This document shows, piece after piece, positions 12,491 to 13,686 of a stretch of DNA of 13,686 nt. Made by a program: the position numbers and the translations under genes. Each line of letters opens with the position of its first letter. Within the stretch, counting starts at the first letter, position 1. Below the pieces are notes generated by a model, which was given only the letters and a program-made list of their open reading frames with translations, was not told the DNA's origin and made no database searches. The DNA is from Pseudorhodobacter antarcticus (lineage in GTDB: Bacteria; Pseudomonadota; Alphaproteobacteria; Rhodobacterales; Rhodobacteraceae): contig CAMDHB010000051.1 in assembly GCA_945897655.1 (NCBI GenBank), positions 1 through 13,686 of the forward strand, given 5' to 3'.

Positions 12491-13042
12491 TCAGAGCACG
12501 GATTGTGCCGCGACAGTCAGCGCGTGGTGAAGTGTTTCGGCCGAGGAGCGCGGGCCGTAGAGGGTGATGGTCTGGGCCGAGTGTTTGATCAGGTAGCAGC
12601 CCAGATGATCAATCACCGTGCGGGTGGCGTGACCGTCAGCCGCGGCGAGCAGGTCGACGTTGCAAAGCCGCTCCATCAGCGCGGGCAGGTTGGGGGCGGT
12701 CAGGTCAAAGCGCACCCAGGCGTCGGTTTGTTCGGTGATGGAGGCGGCGTCGTGGAACAGGGTGAGGAGGTGGGCGCGGATGTCCTCATGCGTGGCAAAG
12801 GGGGCCTCGATCATCCACATCTCGGGGGCAAGCCAGAAGGCGGCGAGGGTTTGGGTTTGGTGCTGGCTCGGCGGGGGCAGCGGGATTCCGGCCGCTGAGG
12901 CGGCAGCGGTTACATCGGCGGCACGGCCCCGGCGGATGGCGAGGGAGGCCAAGGCGCTGTCGGTGCGCTCGGTGATGGTGAAGGGGCCGATGGTTGTCAC
13001 TTCGGGCGCGGCGTGGCCGAGGGGGGTGAGGGCTTTAAGCAC
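12491..13042 (-). CDS. soxG: Sarcosine oxidase gamma subunit
   Basis: A 183-residue protein identified as the small gamma subunit of heterotetrameric sarcosine oxidase from its length, its opening (LKALTPLGHAAPE), and the segments FWLAPEMWMIEAP, WVRFDLTAPNLPALMERLCNVDLL and CYLIKHSAQTITLYGPRSSAETLHHAL. Its fold is related to the GcvT C-terminal region. The complex oxidises sarcosine to glycine with transfer of the methyl carbon to tetrahydrofolate. GTG 13042 is chosen because GGGAG lies 8 nt upstream and the family N-terminus starts there. It overlaps the end of the alpha subunit gene by 8 nt, so translation is coupled. No product is known to act alone. Confidence 0.88.
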   Translation of the reverse strand: MLKALTPLGHAAPEVTTIGPFTITERTDSALASLAIRRGRAADVTAAASAAGIPLPPPSQHQTQTLAAFWLAPEMWMIEAPFATHEDIRAHLLTLFHDAASITEQTDAWVRFDLTAPNLPALMERLCNVDLLAAADGHATRTVIDHLGCYLIKHSAQTITLYGPRSSAETLHHALTVAAQSVL

Positions 13043-13686
13043 GGAGGCGGCTCCCTTCGGGGTCGATGAAGTGGGGGCTGACGATTTCAACCTCAACCTC
13101 GGTCTTGTTGAGCAGGTTCACGACGCGCATTTTCTCGCCCATACGATTGCTGCCGTTCTTCAGATAGCCCAGCGCAATGTAATGGCCCATGTGGGGCGAA
13201 TAGACCAGCGAGGTGAGCCAGCCGTCATCATTGGCCGCCGTAGCCTCGGCACCGGTTTTCAGGAAATGCGACCCGGCCTGCATGGCTTTGGCCGGATCAA
13301 CCGGTTTGACACCGACAAGGCGAAGGCCGTCGTCGCGGGTCAGGCCCTCACGTTGGCTAAGGGCCACGCCGATGGCGTCTTTCTTGCGGCTGACCATCTT
13401 GCCGAGCCCCATGTTCAAGGCGGTGGACTGGCCGTTCAACTCATTCCCCGCCACATGGCCCTTTTCGATGCGCATGACTCCCAGGGTTTCGGTGCCGTAT
13501 ACCACGGCATCAAACTCCTCGCCCGCCTTGACCAGCGCCCGGATGAGGGCATCGCCATAGCGAGTCGGGACGGCGATTTCGTAGGCCAACTCGCCCGAGA
13601 AGGAGATGCGGAACAGCCGGGCACGGGTGCCTTGGACGGTGATCTCGCCCGCGCCCATATAGGGGAAGGCGGCGTCCGAGATATCC
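13035..13686 (-). CDS. soxA: Sarcosine oxidase alpha subunit, C-terminal part (runs off right edge)
   Basis: The last 216 residues of a sarcosine oxidase alpha subunit, open to the right edge; the full protein is about 1000 residues. The visible part is the aminomethyltransferase (GcvT-like) domain: SDAAFPYMGAGEITVQGTRA, then RISFSGELAYEIAVPTRYGDAL, a hallmark of the T-protein folate-binding region, followed by VVYGTETLGVMRIEKGHVAGNE and the closing LRVGVKP-like and GYLKNG segments. This domain takes the methylene group from sarcosine oxidation at the beta-subunit flavin and makes 5,10-methylene-tetrahydrofolate. The N-terminal NAD-binding half, and soxB and soxD, would lie beyond the window. 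It overlaps soxG by 8 nt. An internal Met at 13658 is not the start. Confidence 0.93.
   Translation of the reverse strand, partial: DISDAAFPYMGAGEITVQGTRARLFRISFSGELAYEIAVPTRYGDALIRALVKAGEEFDAVVYGTETLGVMRIEKGHVAGNELNGQSTALNMGLGKMVSRKKDAIGVALSQREGLTRDDGLRLVGVKPVDPAKAMQAGSHFLKTGAEATAANDDGWLTSLVYSPHMGHYIALGYLKNGSNRMGEKMRVVNLLNKTEVEVEIVSPHFIDPEGSRLRA

Overview
The window looks like a chromosomal segment of a GC-rich alphaproteobacterium of the Rhodobacteraceae (Roseobacter/Rhodobacter group). The evidence is three secreted proteins ending in a VPLPA-type C-terminal sorting tail, the end of a heterotetrameric sarcosine oxidase operon beside a XRE-cupin regulator, and a GC-rich hairpin element of a type I recall downstream of genes in this family. 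No tRNA, rRNA, CRISPR array, insertion sequence or phage gene was recognised.

Layout. (1) 1-382, minus: a small acyl-carrier-like protein followed by a gene of unknown function cut by the left edge. (2) 625-1722, minus: ychF. (3) 1772-3124, minus: a ubiquitin-like MoaD/ThiS protein and a BNR/Asp-box beta-propeller, separated by 3 nt. (4) 3191-4581, plus: a PhnB-type VOC protein, a probable remnant of a second VOC gene, then trpA. (5) 4582-5120: a 539-bp gene-free stretch with palindromes, a promoter-like site and leader hairpins. (6) 5121-7351, plus: two tandem paralogous leishmanolysin-like (M8-type) secreted metallopeptidases and a translationally coupled exported protein of unknown function. 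(7) 7447-8610, plus: an FMN-dependent L-lactate dehydrogenase (lldD), ending at paired terminator-like hairpins that face an opposing operon. (8) 8683-10747, minus: cytidine deaminase, P-loop kinase and MFS transporter, the first two overlapping by ATGA. (9) 10815-11552, minus: a third VPLPA-CTERM secreted protein with a repeat-rich upstream region. (10) 11725-13686, minus: a XRE-cupin regulator behind the sarcosine oxidase gamma gene and the 3' part of the alpha gene.

How the genes work together. The sarcosine oxidase genes belong to glycine betaine/sarcosine catabolism feeding one-carbon metabolism, and the XRE-cupin gene is their likely regulator by position. trpA and ychF are housekeeping genes. 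The most unusual region is 5121-7351. The second peptidase copy keeps the whole zinc site (HEMAH, distal His, Met-turn). The first, aligned without gaps over the catalytic stretch, has lost one zinc ligand (HEMAQ) and the Met-turn methionine, and so looks like a pseudo-peptidase. Together with the coupled exported protein this suggests a compact secreted peptidase module, probably anchored or sorted by an exosortase encoded elsewhere. The MoaD/ThiS plus beta-propeller pair and the deaminase-kinase-transporter operon are the other two associations whose function is not obvious.
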